Shown here piece by piece: positions 45,760 to 57,454 of a stretch of 64,000 nucleotides of DNA. Both the position numbers and the translations under genes were made by a program. The notes under the pieces are model-generated. The model was not told the origin of the DNA. It saw only the letters and a list, made by a program, of their open reading frames with translations, and ran no database searches. How positions within the stretch are numbered: position 1 is the first letter of the stretch; every line of letters begins with the position of its first letter. The stretch comes from Typhlomys cinereus (taxonomy: Eukaryota; Chordata; Mammalia; Rodentia; Platacanthomyidae): contig JALPQD010000088.1 in assembly GCA_023101885.1 (NCBI GenBank), positions 717,501-781,500 of the forward strand, read 5' to 3'.

Positions 45760-46009
45760 GTGTGCGTGTGTGTGTCTCAGAGGGCACTGTGTGTCCCTGT
45801 GAAGGACCAAGGATGACTTTGGGAATCATCCTGGATTGCTTCTACCTCCTTGCTTCACTGTGGGATTTCCTAGGCTATGCCCATCAAGGCTGAAAATGCA
45901 GGCCACTGTTATTTCTGCCTGGTGTTTTTACGTGGGACCTGGGATCTGAACTCAGGACCTATTGGTTTCAATGCAGAGTCGTAACCCCTGAGCCATGTCT
46001 CCAGCCCCT
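45678..46009 (-). repeat. tRNA-derived rodent SINE, reversed, older copy with long (GT)n
   Basis: Ends on the plus strand with GTAACCCCTGAGCCATGTCT and CCAGCCCC, the reversed A-box end of the family at 43387 and 47750. The body has GGACCAAGGATGACTTTGGG, AATCATCCTGGATTGCTTCT, ACCTCCTTGCTTCACTGTGG and TTACGTGGGACCTGGGATCT, which are diverged forms of the same words. Confidence 0.78.
45682..45776. repeat. (GT)n microsatellite, about 95 bp
   Basis: Long, nearly pure GT array at the SINE tail; the Val/Cys and Thr/His frames across it are artefacts. Confidence 0.97.
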
Positions 46010-46109
46010 CATTTCTCTTGCAAACGTTGGAGCACACATCATTTTGACTGTTGAGTAACCTTTGCTATTGTTCCCCCTGTAGAGAATCTTCCATCTTATC
46101 TTAAATATT

Positions 46110-46560
46110 GTCACAGTTACTCTGAATTGTTACTGACAAATTTGTGATAAAATAGCTTAAGGGAACAAGACATTTTCTTTTTCTCTTAGATAGTCCAGTT
46201 ATAGTTCTTAATCAAGATGGCAGGAGAGTCCCCACCAATACCACTGGCCAGAGGACCTGGCCACACCATATCAATATATCTATAAGACCGCTAAGAGAGG
46301 CAAAATCCTAACTTGCCAGGCCAACATGTCTGACAAAATATACCAAAGGATGCCAACTTCCTTAACCAGCTCTTTCCATCTTATTCACCTACCTAGAGGT
46401 TCTAGTCCCACCTGCCAGGGCCTCCTCATCAATCAGACAATTTTCTGTAGGCTTGTTGAGGGTTGAACTTGACTACCAATTCTTTACAAATGTGCCTAGA
46501 ACTAAAACTTCAACTGATGCTTAGATACCTGTATCTAACTATGAAAAATATATATGTACA
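46110..46560. repeat. Dispersed repeat, copy 2 of the family at 6690-7150
   Basis: Shares with 6690-7150, in order: AAATAGCTTAAGGGAACAAG, CCACACCATATC, AACTTGCCAGGCCAACA, CCAACTTCCTTAACCAGCTC, CCATCTTATTCACCTACCTA, CCTCCTCATCAA, TCTTTACAAATGTG, AACTATGA. Two diverged copies define a roughly 450-bp unit with no coding capacity. Confidence 0.6.
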
Positions 46561-46564
46561 TCAG

Positions 46565-47735
46565 ATATTCAAAGTCTAGAAATTACCTTAGCCCCTACCC
46601 CCATCAAGCATTTATATAAAAGTTGTTTTCATATCTCTCCATTTCCTTGCTGATATTTTCTCAAACAAGATAAAGTTCTCCTATTTACTTTATTTTATTA
46701 TTGTTTTTACACTTGTATAAGTCTACTTACATAATACTTATAACACAGTCATGCTTAATAAATATTTAAATAAAAAGAAAAATTCTGATAACTACAGAGC
46801 TGGAAAGCTGGAGAAATCTATATTGGTCTTTTGATTCGATAAAAGTTTTATAGTGGAGATTTTTGCAAACTACAAAGCAGGTAGCAGTTTTCTTAACTTT
46901 TTACTTACTGGCCCAGTTTCTTTTCACTAGGGAATATCTGGAGCTCTTTGTTTTGATGATTGGAGAATTGAGTTTTACAAATTTAGCACTTGCTAGAAAA
47001 GATCATATTCTGAGCTAAAACTGAGCTGTTAAGTTTCGAGGGAAGGACTATAGTCTGAGTTACTTTTTTTCCTCAACGTGGAACCACTGAAGAAGCTTGC
47101 ACAAAGACATCAGTTAAACAAAATAAAACTTGCCTTCCTTGGAAAATAAGCAATGTGAGAAAAATCACGATGCCTTTGGTGAAGTTACTTCAAATTAGAA
47201 ATAGAAATCATGTGTGTGTGATATTTGTGGTGCTTTGTTGCAAAAGAAAAAGTAAATAAACAAGACAGAGGGGAGGGGTACATAAGATCTCACAGATAAG
47301 CAAAAGAAACAAGAGGAAAATGAAGTATATTGAAGACTTACAGAGTCCTTTTGGAAGTCACGGCGGGACGTTTATAGGACAGTATGAAAACAGAAAGCCC
47401 GTCTTCATAATCTGGTAGATGAGCTTAATGAATTAATACAAGAGAGGATCAATTAAGTTTATCAACTTAATGAGTGGCTAAGGAACCTTCTGAAAAAGGA
47501 TCACAGACTAAGGGAACTTGGACACTGAGATTCCACTAGCTGGGAGAAATCAGTGGTGGGTGATACACGATGAATAACATTCAAATATTCTAAAATGATT
47601 GCTCTTTTATAACATAATCGTTGATGCCTTTCCTTTCATTTTCATCAATCCCAGTAACTTAAAGTAATTTTTAAACTTTTTTTCTGGTAATGACACTGGA
47701 AAAGTGGCAAATGTTCATTTTTTATTTGTGATAAG
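46565..47735. other. Unassigned AT-rich intergenic DNA
   Basis: Nothing recognisable. Confidence 0.5.
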
Positions 47736-47736
47736 A

Positions 47737-48016
47737 ATAGGGATGTATGGGCTGGAGAGGTGGCTCAGGAGTTAAGCCTCTGACTTGCAGGCGGAAGGTC
47801 CTGAGTTCGGATCCTAGACCTCACGTACAGAGGCCTGGCAGAAGCAGGAGCTGCCTATGCTTCTGGTCCTGGTAGGGCGGAACCCGTGAATCCCTGGACA
47901 AAGTAAACAAGGAGGAGGTGGAGGTGGTCCAGGGTGGTTCCCAAATTCGACCATGGTTCTACACACATACATACACACACACATACACAATTGAATAAAA
48001 AAAAATAGGGATGTAT
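47737..48016 (+). repeat. tRNA-derived rodent SINE, young copy with perfect 13-bp target-site duplication
   Basis: AATAGGGATGTAT at 47737-47749 and 48004-48016 is exact. The 254-bp insert begins GGGCTGGAGAGGTGGCTCAG (A box TGGCTCAGGAG), has a B box in GAGTTCGGATCC, a specific body (GGCAGAAGCAGGAGCTG, GGTCCTGGTAGGGCGGAACC, AGGAGGAGGTGGAGGTGG), and ends in CA-rich, then TTGAATAAAAAAAAA. The head looks like rodent B2-class tRNA SINEs but the body is not mouse B2 as I know it. Mobilised by L1 proteins; non-coding. Confidence 0.92.
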
Positions 48017-48019
48017 AAT

Positions 48020-49220
48020 AACTGCTACCACCCAACTGTTGGAAGAAAAGGAAAGGACAGTAATATACAACATTATTCATTTACAGTTAAAAGAAAAACA
48101 TTAGGGGTCTTTCTTATACTGTGCGAGGACGTGACCACACAGTACCTTTGCTGAAAGCTATTGTTAATCTATCTTCTGAGCTTCCTAAACCTCTTTGAAG
48201 AACTATTTAGCATATCCTGTACTTGGGGAAGTGTTAGATGACTTACTGAAGTCAAGCAAAGGAGTTCAAATAATTTAGAACTAAAAGTCTACTCATGTAA
48301 TAACAGAACAATTGTCTTAACATTTACTTAATCAAAATTATTCACTATTTAATCATCCTTTATTGAAATTTTGCTCATGCAAATAGTGCAAAGCAGAGTC
48401 TTTATGGAGTATGAGGGAGATCAAATGACTTGCAAGCAGGTAGCTGCAAGGGATTCACAAAAGAGAATTATGGAGATATTTCATTTATAAACACTCCCTT
48501 TTTTCTCATTCATGAAAGGATTTTGGTTTAGAAAAATCCTAGCTACCAACCTGCAGTATGCAGGGAATACTTAATTTGTTCCTTCCCTTTATAAATAGAA
48601 GGCATCCAACAGAAATATCTGTAGTAGTCACTTTTCCCATAGTGGCTAGACAGGAATTCTATGCCAAAGCAAAGAAACTGGATGTCTTAATTATTCTGTA
48701 CATCCAAATCTTGAACAAAAACCCACTATTCATTAGTATTTTGCTCACTTTCATTTTTTAAGAAAACTCTCTACTCAATTACTACTCAGGAAATTTAGTA
48801 CCCCTGAGTCTCCAAGCTATAAAGAGATTTCTGGACCCTGGAGAACAATTAATAAATAAGCATAGCTGCAACAGGGGTGGAATCTAGCCAAAATCAACCA
48901 CAATTAGGTTTTTATTGAACTACAAAACACAATTTATTTTTCTAATAAAGAGAGTGCATTTTAATACAATTGGCATTTCATAGTGCTACTTATCTTTCAT
49001 TTGTACAACTTTATCTCATCAGGCTAGATACTGCTTTCAGGGAGGTTACCTTCCTATGTAGAGCAGGCTTCAGAAGCAGTTATTTCTTCAATTAGCTTTG
49101 GTGTTTGACTCTTTGTCTCTTCTCCTTTACTATGAAATGGGGTGAAGGGGATCATTCTCCTATTTCTGTCACGTAACACAGGCCTCACAGACTGTTTCTA
49201 TGCATAGCTTACCCCTGCTT
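48020..49220. other. Unassigned AT-rich intergenic DNA
   Basis: Nothing recognisable. Confidence 0.5.
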
Positions 49221-49222
49221 TT

Positions 49223-49548
49223 AAAGATAATGATTCTCTGGCTGGAGAGATGGTTCCAGATTAAGATTCTGCTTTGGAAGAAGAATGACCTGAGTTCAGA
49301 TTACAGATCCCATGTAAAAAGGTGTAAATGGAGGTGGACTGCACTTATGACTCTGGAAGGTGGAGTCTGAGAAGTTTCTAAGTGAAGCCAAAAAAAGATA
49401 GAAGGAATCCAGGATGATTCCTGCAGTCACCTTTAGTCCTCTACAGTGACACACAGTGTCCCCTGATTATATGTATAAACCCCCCTCACCCCATTTCATG
49501 TATACACACACATGTCAAAAATAAAGAAATGTACATTAAAAGATAATG
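49223..49548 (+). repeat. tRNA-derived rodent SINE, older copy with 10-bp target-site duplication
   Basis: AAAGATAATG at 49223-49232 and 49539-49548 flanks it. It begins CTGGCTGGAGAGATGGTTCC, has a B box in CCTGAGTTCAGATTAC, a GGAATCCAGGATGATTCCTG word also seen in diverged form at 3893 and 45808, and ends CACACACATGTCAAAAATAAAG. Confidence 0.82.
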
Positions 49549-49554
49549 TTTCCC

Positions 49555-51640
49555 ATGTCGAGGTGCCCCATGTATTCAAATTCTTGGTCCTCTTATAACG
49601 ATAACTAGGATATTCCTTTTATTAAAAGAAGAGAGTTCTGTGATCATATTTACTGCCTTAGTTTCTGATTTCTTTTAGCACTTTATTTATCACTAACATA
49701 ACATTTCATGTATATATTGTACAAAATTTAACAACTTTCTACAGATTCATAAATATTTGCCCTGCCCAAATTCATTAATATACTGGTAGTTTTATAGAGA
49801 GCTTGATCCACAAATTATACCAAATACATATAGCTTTTTTAGACTTATTCCTAGTGAAGTGATGAGGAGGGTAATAGAGTCTAAAAGCAGCATTTTTCAT
49901 ATAGAGCATTGATGGATGTATACTTCATGGTCATGCTTTTCTGTTTTCCTAGTTACATTGGTCTGGCGCGGGAGAAAAAGCTGATCATATATTCATGCCC
50001 CTTCCCCCCAATAATATTGCCTCTGAAATCTGGGAACCAATGACCAAATTATGCCAAATAATAATGTTCCTAGCTCTACCTATCATGGGAAAGAGATTTA
50101 AGTAATTCATTTACACTGGGTAATTTCCCTTTTATTTATGAAAAAACTGATAATTTCCAAAACAGATATATCATTATATTCTTGTATCAGTTTCATACAT
50201 GGTGAGACTTCAAGATTAACAAACTACTGAGAGATGTATCATTCAATAGAGGTTATTGAATTCTGCTCACCCAATGAGTGTGCTACTCAACAATATCTAA
50301 TGAGTAATACATTTGTTTCTCTACACATGGTTATGACAAAATATTTGGTGACAGCAACTCAAAGAAGGAAGGATTTTTTTTGCTTATATTTGAGGATCTA
50401 TTCTATTATGGTGGGGGATATCTGATAGAAGGAAAATGGGGCAGCTAGTCAGATTGTACCCTGAATTCAGGAAGCAGAAAGGTAGAGAGGGAGAAAGAGA
50501 GAGAAGGAGGAGGAGAAAAAGAGGAGGAAAATATCTATATTATTATACATGCGTATAAGACTCTGCAGGGTAAGAGTTTTCCTTAAGCTAAGTATGGTGA
50601 ATGTAATTATGTTCCATCTTCACAACTGGCCTGATTGAACAATGGAGAAATGTTTAGTCAGTTCTGAGACAGAACTATAAGACTAATTTGACGCATTTTC
50701 TAAATAATAGGTACAACTTTGTTAACCCTTGAGGGAAACTGAAGCACAAGTTGGTAGAAATTATCTGGGCTTATTAAAATTGGATCTGGGCAAAACACAC
50801 ACTTAAGAACTCTTCAAATAGGGACTCCAGGATAGTGCAAATTCCAAACAACTTTTAAAGGTAAAACCACAATTAGGAAGATGAACAACATGAATGATTT
50901 GCTAGAAATTTTATAATAGTATGGACAGGTAGGAAGTTGACTTAAAAGAGAGATGTTTGGTAATAGAATATACAGGAAGAAATTATGAGAAAAGGTGGAA
51001 AGAAGGACAAAGACAAAGAATATTCTGGAAAAGAAAAGGAATTAATGAACCTAAAAGTCCTTTGTGGCTCAATGTTTGGCCTCTTCTGTTCTAATGATAT
51101 TTATAGCTTTCAGCATCTAAACTGCAATGTGAAGCAAGTTTGGACATTCTGGGGATTTACTATTTACTTAGGAAGTGTTAGGTTTTAGCTTAGTATGGGG
51201 TCGAATGTTCTCTATGTTAGACATAACAAAGGCATAGTTTCTTATGCTTTCTTTGTCTGAAATTTTGGAAGCACATCAATGTACTTTGTCCAGTCATGCT
51301 AATTTATTTTACAGACTAAATAATAACATATTCTAGAAATGTTCACACATACACACACACTTTCTTAAATCAACAAATCAGAATAGAGTGGAAAAGTGAT
51401 ATTGACTCATAATAAAATGACTGAATTGATATGTATGAAAATTACTCAGATTAAGTCATTGTTTACATGTATTGAATGCCACACTGTACCTTCCATGAAT
51501 AATTTAAAGATATATATATTTACTTTGTATCAATTACAATAATGTATATATTTAAAATACTAAAAATCTTAAAATGTTACCAATAGAAAAACTGTAAAAG
51601 GAGTATAGATCTGCTTTTGTATTTTGGCTCTACTATATGT
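49555..51640. other. Unassigned AT-rich intergenic DNA
   Basis: Nothing recognisable beyond a purine-rich patch at 50478-50530 (GAGAAAGAGAGAGAAGGAGG). Confidence 0.5.
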
Positions 51641-51647
51641 AAATTCC

Positions 51648-52112
51648 CTTTGTGTGGCACTATCGATTCAGGGAGGCCCTAGTCCGGGCTCGGAATCCAG
51701 GAGATTTGGCTACAGGCAAGTTCGGACATGCTCCAGACATGTCCCAATAGAGGAACCATACAAGCAGAGGCATGGACAACCAATGGGAAGGAGGAATGAA
51801 CAACCAATGGGAAGCGGCCTCTAACCTGGACACCTAGTAAACAGCTAAATGATTGGTCGTTGCTCTCCCCCTCCCCCTGAGTAGAGAGGTGGCCACACCT
51901 GATTGGACCCCCGACCATATATATAAGTCCAAACACTTCCTGAATAAAGCAGAGTCTGCAGCAAACTTGTCTTGTGCCTACTGCTCCCCTGACTCCTGGG
52001 GTCTGGGTGGTGACCCTGTCACCGGCTTGGCCATTCGTCTAGCGCCCAGCTCCCATTTCCCTTCTCCCCCGGCTCTCGGCTGGATGGGAGGGGATTCGGC
52101 AACCCCTTTTGT
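51648..52112 (+). mobile_element. Solo LTR-like element of an endogenous retrovirus
   Basis: An island of higher GC with retroviral LTR layout. The start is near TGTGTGGCACTATCG. Two copies of ACAACCAATGGGAAG give CCAAT boxes at 51780-51784 and 51804-51808, and reversed CCAAT (GATTGG) occurs at 51851 and 51901. A TATA box TATATATAA lies at 51918-51926 and a polyadenylation signal AATAAA at 51943-51948. A pyrimidine-rich U5-like segment runs to about 52112 (GTACCA). No gag, pol or env reading frame and no second LTR is present, so it is a solo LTR or a fragment. I could not fix exact ends or a target duplication. The two open frames over it are not genes. Confidence 0.65.
51780..51808 (+). promoter_or_regulatory. 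Tandem CCAAT-box pair in the LTR
   Basis: ACAACCAATGGGAAG is present twice, 24 bp apart, upstream of the TATA box. CCAAT boxes are standard NF-Y sites in LTR promoters; binding is inferred. Confidence 0.6.
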
Positions 52113-52124
52113 ACCAATTCCTTA

Positions 52125-53220
52125 GTTTACGCACTCTCTTTGAATTTTGAATGGTATACTTATTTAGCTGTGTGGATGGCTGTGAGGCTAAATAATGCAA
52201 CTTTCAGTATGGTGTTTGCCATATCATCAGCATACAATTAACATTGAGTGAACTGTGGCCAAAATAACATACCATGAAAACTCTCCTAAAAGAGATAATT
52301 GAGGATTTACAAGACATTAGCAGAAACAATTTCTGATACGGAAGTCTTTTTCAGTTAACAACATTCAGACTTTCATCTCTAAATATATGTGGAAAATTGA
52401 TCCAAGATAAGTCTATGAATGAGGAAGAAACAGAACAGAATAAAGTTGGGTCAAAAAGTTTAAAAAAATGAATTCCACAAAAAAATCATTTCTATGTAGA
52501 TTTCTCTTAGTAAGAATGCTCATTTTTTAATATATATTACTCCATTTTCCTAACCAGATGGATATGATAGTTCTTTCAACATAGCATGCTTTTACACCCA
52601 TGCCTTGTGCTAAATGTGACTCCTTGGACTGAACAGAAACAATGTGCAGTTCTCATTCCTCATTTTTCTGAAAAAGACTATGAGGCTACCATCATTCCAT
52701 GATTACCAAGATTTACGTCAAGAAAGACTTTTATGCATATATTCAGTGTGATTTGACAACATACAAGAAAGCCATTAATTCTGCATAGTGTTTATCTTAT
52801 TGATTCTACTTCAGGAATCATAAAAGCATGAATGTGAAAAATATTTAATCATAAGAATATTCCACAATATGCTCTATAATATATCAGAATATTTCCACCT
52901 AACTTTCCATTAATATGGAAATTTTCCAACTTAATATTTGTAATGGTATTGTATTAATAGCAATGAGTTTCTTAGATAATAGATTATTGTTGCTTGCTAT
53001 TGCTGATTAAAGAAATAATTCAGATTGAGGCATAACATTGCTTAGGTAAGATCTTCATGCATGATCAGATCAATATTATGCTCACTATATTTTGTGAAGA
53101 TACTCTAGTTCATGATTAACATGAAAATGTTAGGGAAAATTTTGAATTCTTATGAAGATTATAAATGGAAATATTTTCATATACCATGGACTTACTTTTA
53201 CCTATGTGTTTTTGTACATA
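52125..53220. other. Unassigned AT-rich intergenic DNA
   Basis: Nothing recognisable. Confidence 0.5.
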
Positions 53221-53221
53221 T

Positions 53222-53285
53222 TTATAATTTTAACACTTGGGAGGTGAAGGCAGGAGAGTCAGAAGTTGATATTCATCTTGATTAT
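53222..53285 (+). repeat. B1/Alu-like SINE fragment
   Basis: TAATTTTAACACTTGGGAGG, TGAAGGCAGGAGAGTCAGAA, GTTGATATTCATCTTGATTA is a decayed B1 first half (AATCCCAGCACTTGGGAGG..CAGGAGGATC..GTTC). Confidence 0.65.
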
Positions 53286-53319
53286 GAATTTTTATATTTA
53301 TATAGAATTTTTATATTTA

Positions 53320-53545
53320 ATTTATTTTGAATATTTTTAGAATTTTCAACCTTAATCCCCAATCCCATCCTCATTCCTTTTCCCTTAAAACACTTTTTTT
53401 CTACTGCCAGTTTCACTCTTATTTTTATGTCTTTTTGCATGTGTGGCCCACTGAGTTTCATCTAGTTTGCTTTTGATGGCATGTACCTGAGTACTTGTTG
53501 TAGCATGCCTCATATATTAGTGGGTGTAATAATACATAGAATTTC
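53320..53545 (-). mobile_element. Old rodent L1 (Lx-like) 3' end, reversed
   Basis: Plus-strand words CAACCTTAATCCCCAATCCC, CATCCTCATTCC, TTTTTGCATGTGTGGCCCAC, TGAGTTTCATCTAG, GCATGTACCTGAGTACTTGT are typical of a reversed old rodent L1 3' UTR (Lx class). Family assignment from memory. Confidence 0.45.
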
Positions 53546-53675
53546 AAGGCTAGTAAATTTCAAGATAGTAAATAGCAACAACAAAAATCTTACTTGGCAA
53601 AATCATTAGAATAAGGATTAGAAGTAAAATTTAAATTGTTGATATAAGAACCTTGTATCTCGGTATACATACACT

Positions 53676-53678
<3 letters not shown>

Positions 53679-53733
<55 letters not shown>

Positions 53734-53751
53734 CAAGAGAGAGAGAGAGAA
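53679..53751. repeat. (GT)n followed by (GA)n
   Basis: GT array at 53679-53727, then AAAGAACAAGAGAGAGAGAG to 53751. Confidence 0.95.
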
Positions 53752-54155
53752 TTTATTGCATGAGGCCAATTTGGCTATAGAGGCCAAAATATCTCACAGG
53801 CAGCTATTAGCAAACTGGTCTCAGGAAAGTCAGTATAATTTAGTTTGAATTTGAAGGACAGTGAATCAGAAAAGATAGTTATAGGAGTCCTGGCTTTCCA
53901 TCCAACATTGAAGAGCCAGGAACATTGGTGGACAGCCAATGGATGTTCCAGCTCAAATAGAAGGAATGAATTGGTCCTTTTTATTTTATTCAGGGTAGTC
54001 TTTTTCTTCTTTCTTGCCTCCCTACTCACCTTACCTATTGAAATGCTAATCACGGACACACTGAGAAGTGAAATTCTGTCACTCAGCTGCACCTATTAGC
54101 CTGGTCAAGCCAAGCCGAATCAAGTCCACAAAATAACCATCAAACATTTATACCC
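53752..54155 (+). repeat. Ancient mammalian interspersed repeat, family not determined
   Basis: AATTTATTGCATGAGGCCAA, TTTGGCTATAGAGGCC, CAGCTATTAGCAAACTGG, GAAGAGCCAGGAACATTGG, CCAGCTCAAATAGAAGGAAT, GAAATGCTAATCACGGACAC, CTGGTCAAGCCAAG, AAATAACCATCA appear in the order of a common old mammalian repeat. I recognise the layout, not the name. Confidence 0.5.
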
Positions 54156-54159
54156 ATTA

Positions 54160-54858
54160 TGTCCCAACCAGAAAAATCTCTAAACTCATGCATATAAGCT
54201 ATCAAAAGTAGCAACAGAAAACAAACTCCAGCACTGTTTACATGAGAATGCCCTTTCTTTTTTGTACATTTACCTATAAGTCATAGCTTTTTAACTACTG
54301 TGGCATCCTTTGCTACTAAAAAAAAATCAGTCAAGAGCAAATCCACAGGTGCCAATGCCTTCCCAATTTTTCTTTGCTTGTCAAGTTATAAAAGTGTGTA
54401 TGTATGTGCATCTGTGTTTGCATGCATGTGTGTATATTTGTTTCTGTGTAGCTGTGAGTATATGTTAGTAGGGATGAAGGAAAAATAAAGCTGTTTTTGA
54501 TGAAACTGTAACCAAAAATCCACTGTTTAAAGATAAGTTCTACCCTATGGATCTTTTAATTAAAAAAAACCATAAAATAACATTTAGAGAAAACTGAATG
54601 AACTGAATTAGATGTTAAAATCATAACTAAATAACATTTGCTTATAATTGAACATGCTTGATTTAACTTCCTTCTAAGACACTAAAACAATTAGTGATGA
54701 ATTTGAAAATCTTATACTCAAAAAGAGCAGCTGAGATGTCTATGAATCTGGAACCATGCGTGTCCCTATTTAGATATTTTTTTGTGCTTGTGTAAAGCTG
54801 GTTTCATAGTCTCCATAAGGCTGTGGACAACTCTGTCTTTTTAGCACTGTCATACACT

Positions 54859-54895
<37 letters not shown>

Positions 54896-55780
54896 TATGG
54901 GGATAGAATATGAGTGTGTACTGATACAAAATTTTTACTGGATCCGTATCCATGTTTTTTTTATTTCATGTTTAATTTTTATCCTCGAAGACAATGATTT
55001 TCCCCTTACTCTATACTTGTTGCCTATTTAGGGCAGATTGGAATATTGCAATAGACCATAAAACCTCTGTCGTCTGAAGTCCCAGAAACCTCAGGAAGCT
55101 TTTGCTTCTTCCTAAGAACCATGAGACTCATTATCCTCGCTCCATTGTGCTGTCTCTTTCTTAGACTGAAGAAATTCTTCACTGTGAGCACAAGTGGGAG
55201 AAACTTAGTAACAGACCAGGAAAGAATTTCATTTCTGCTTCTCCATCCTGAGTTCCCCAAACATATGTAAAGTTCCTGACCTTTAAATACCCAAATATTT
55301 GGAAGTCAAAAGTCAAATCTACTAGCATGGCATATAATTTTTCACATTATTGCATACCTTTTCCATGCAAGTAGTCATGAAACAAGTCATTTCTTAACAA
55401 GACAGAATCAAAAAAGGGAAAAGGATGTGGGGAATAGGTGGCTGAAGAAAAATACTCCCCCAATCACAAAAAAATGTTATTGATAGTTATCATTGCATTC
55501 ATTAATGGAAATATATAGTAAGAATTCCAGTGCCCAAAGGTCCAATGGAGAAATCAATTAAGTATTCCAATGCACAAAGGCCCATGGATCTAGTAGTTTC
55601 AATCTTTGAACTAATAACTAGTCATCTGTGTAGACCTTCTACAGGTCTCATTATTTTGTTGGTAACTTTTCATTTCCTGTTCTCTCACCTATCTTCCTGT
55701 TACTTTGCATCCTCAAGACCTAAAGGACGTGAGAAAAAAAATATAAGGAAACTTAAAAACCAAAAGCTTAAAAATGTGAT
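54160..55780. other. Unassigned AT-rich intergenic DNA with one microsatellite
   Basis: A (GT)n array lies at 54860-54893. No gene or repeat otherwise. Confidence 0.5.
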
Positions 55781-55784
55781 TCTG

Positions 55785-56165
55785 TGATGGCTGACTGACA
55801 TTGTCAACCTGACAGAATGCAGAATCACTGAGGATGTAGGCCTCCTGGAATACCTGTGAGGGATTATCTAGATTAAGGTTAGCTTCTGAGAATGCTGATG
55901 TGGGAGTATCCTAATAAGGTTAGTTACATGGGAGGATCCATCTCCTAGATGGCAATCCTAAACTATATAAAATGGAGAGTACACAAAGCACAGGGATTCA
56001 TGTCTCTGTGTTTTCCCACTGTGAGCAGGATGTGATCAGCCACCTTACGCTTCGGCCAGTTTGACTTCCTTGCCAGGTGGAGCTACTGTTTTTCTTTTTA
56101 AGTTGCTTCTCTTGGAGTATTTTAATACAGAAACAGGAAAAGAAGCTACAATAACTGAGATGAAT
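55785..56165 (+). repeat. Dispersed mammalian/rodent repeat
   Basis: GTGATGGCTGACTGACATTG, TCAACCTGACAGAATGCAGA, ATCACTGAGGATGTAGGCC, CTGTGAGGGATTATCTAGAT, TAAGGTTAGC, GTTTTCCCACTGTGAGCAGG, ATGTGATCAGCCACC, TTAAGTTGCTTCTC, TTTAATACAGAAACAGG follow a common dispersed repeat whose end resembles the right arm at 16800-16880. Name uncertain. Confidence 0.55.
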
Positions 56166-56169
56166 ATCT

Positions 56170-57130
56170 TTTGGGAAATAATAAAAGAAATAGCTATTGA
56201 AAATCTGTATAGACATATATGAAATACTTATGGGTGAGTACTAAGCCAGAACTTCATAAGATTTTTAACCGTAGTATTCCAGTATTTCAACCAAACTAGA
56301 AAGAGTGTCTGTTTCTTTTAACCTATGCCATTCTGCTACTAATTTCAGAGGTCCATGCAGCACAAATCCTGAGCTCAAGTCCCTCACAGCTGAGGAAATT
56401 CTTTCTTTCCTTTTCTGACAAGTAGAATTTCCTGCTCATCTCACACCCCTGAAAACACTGCAAATTTCATGATACATTTTAATGAGACAAGTAACATGTT
56501 ACAAAATAGTGTAACATTAAGAATGAGGTAAATAGAGATGTAGGCATTGAACAAACACATTAATAATGTAAATGCTCAACACACCTCTGGTTTCAATGAG
56601 AAATAATTGATAAAACAGAAGAGGCACTCTTTTTCCAGAAGTGCTAAGAGAGATTATTTTTCTCTTTTCTTCATTTCTGTATTTTGCCAGAGTGCATTAA
56701 TTGTTGTTCTCGTAAGCTGCATATCCATCCCTGATCCAGTTCATCATGGCATTTCTCACAGCAGAAGAGTTGGCTCAAGTGTTAATGTTTATATGGTCTG
56801 AGAACAAAGCTTTGGTCATATTGTTCGGACCTACAATAATCATGTTACATAAGCCAAAGCTTCCTTATGATCTCAAGACAGATGTTCTTCCCTTTTGGAG
56901 GTATCCTGCTGGTTGATTTGCCACAGATCTGCTGACTAAAGAGGGTCACTGCAATGGTTTCTGCCCCGAAGGTTCCATGATGCACATGAGTGCATATAGC
57001 TACAGCAGCTAGCTCCTGAGTGAGTCATGCTTCCGAGAATTGATGGGGAAACAAAAAAAAAATGTAGGTTGATAGTCAAGATCAGCAACTGCCGCTGGGT
57101 AAACTGGCATCTGATGAACCTCCCTCTCCA
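56170..57130. other. Unassigned AT-rich intergenic DNA
   Basis: Nothing recognisable. Confidence 0.5.
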
Positions 57131-57136
57131 TGCTTT

Positions 57137-57138
57137 GG

Positions 57139-57181
<43 letters not shown>

Positions 57182-57449
57182 TGGGGGTGTACATGAGGGT
57201 TGACTAGTACACAAGAGATAATTCAGTGCGTGTGCCTGTAGAAGTCCAAAGGTGCCGGGTAAACTGCTTTAAGTTGCTCTCTCCTACCTTACTGCTTTGC
57301 TCTGAGGTTTTCCAGGTTCTGCCTTCCAGGGTCAGAATTACAGGCTGCTGTCATTTCCATCTGCTGTTTTGTATATACCAAGGAACTAAACTCAGGTCCT
57401 TTTGCTTGCGAGGCAAAGGCTTAACCCCTGAGCCATTTCCCCAGCTCCA
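57137..57449 (-). repeat. tRNA-derived rodent SINE, reversed, older copy
   Basis: Ends on the plus strand with TTGCTTGCGAGGCAAAGGCT, TAACCCCTGAGCCATTTCCC, CAGCTCC, the reversed head of this SINE family; the body has TTCTGCCTTCCAGGGTCAGA and ACTAAACTCAGGTCC. It starts with a (GT)n tail at 57142-57181. Confidence 0.75.
57142..57181. repeat. (GT)n in SINE tail
   Basis: Pure GT array of about 40 bp; reverse-strand Thr/His frames are artefacts. Confidence 0.95.
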
Positions 57450-57454
57450 CCTCA

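Noticed and set aside
45620..45893. Frames of Val/Cys or Thr/His repeats.
   Set aside because: Translations of the (GT)n array in a SINE tail.
51624..52125. 66- to 90-codon frames over the LTR as possible genes.
   Set aside because: They cross promoter and U5-like sequence, differ in strand and show no domain.
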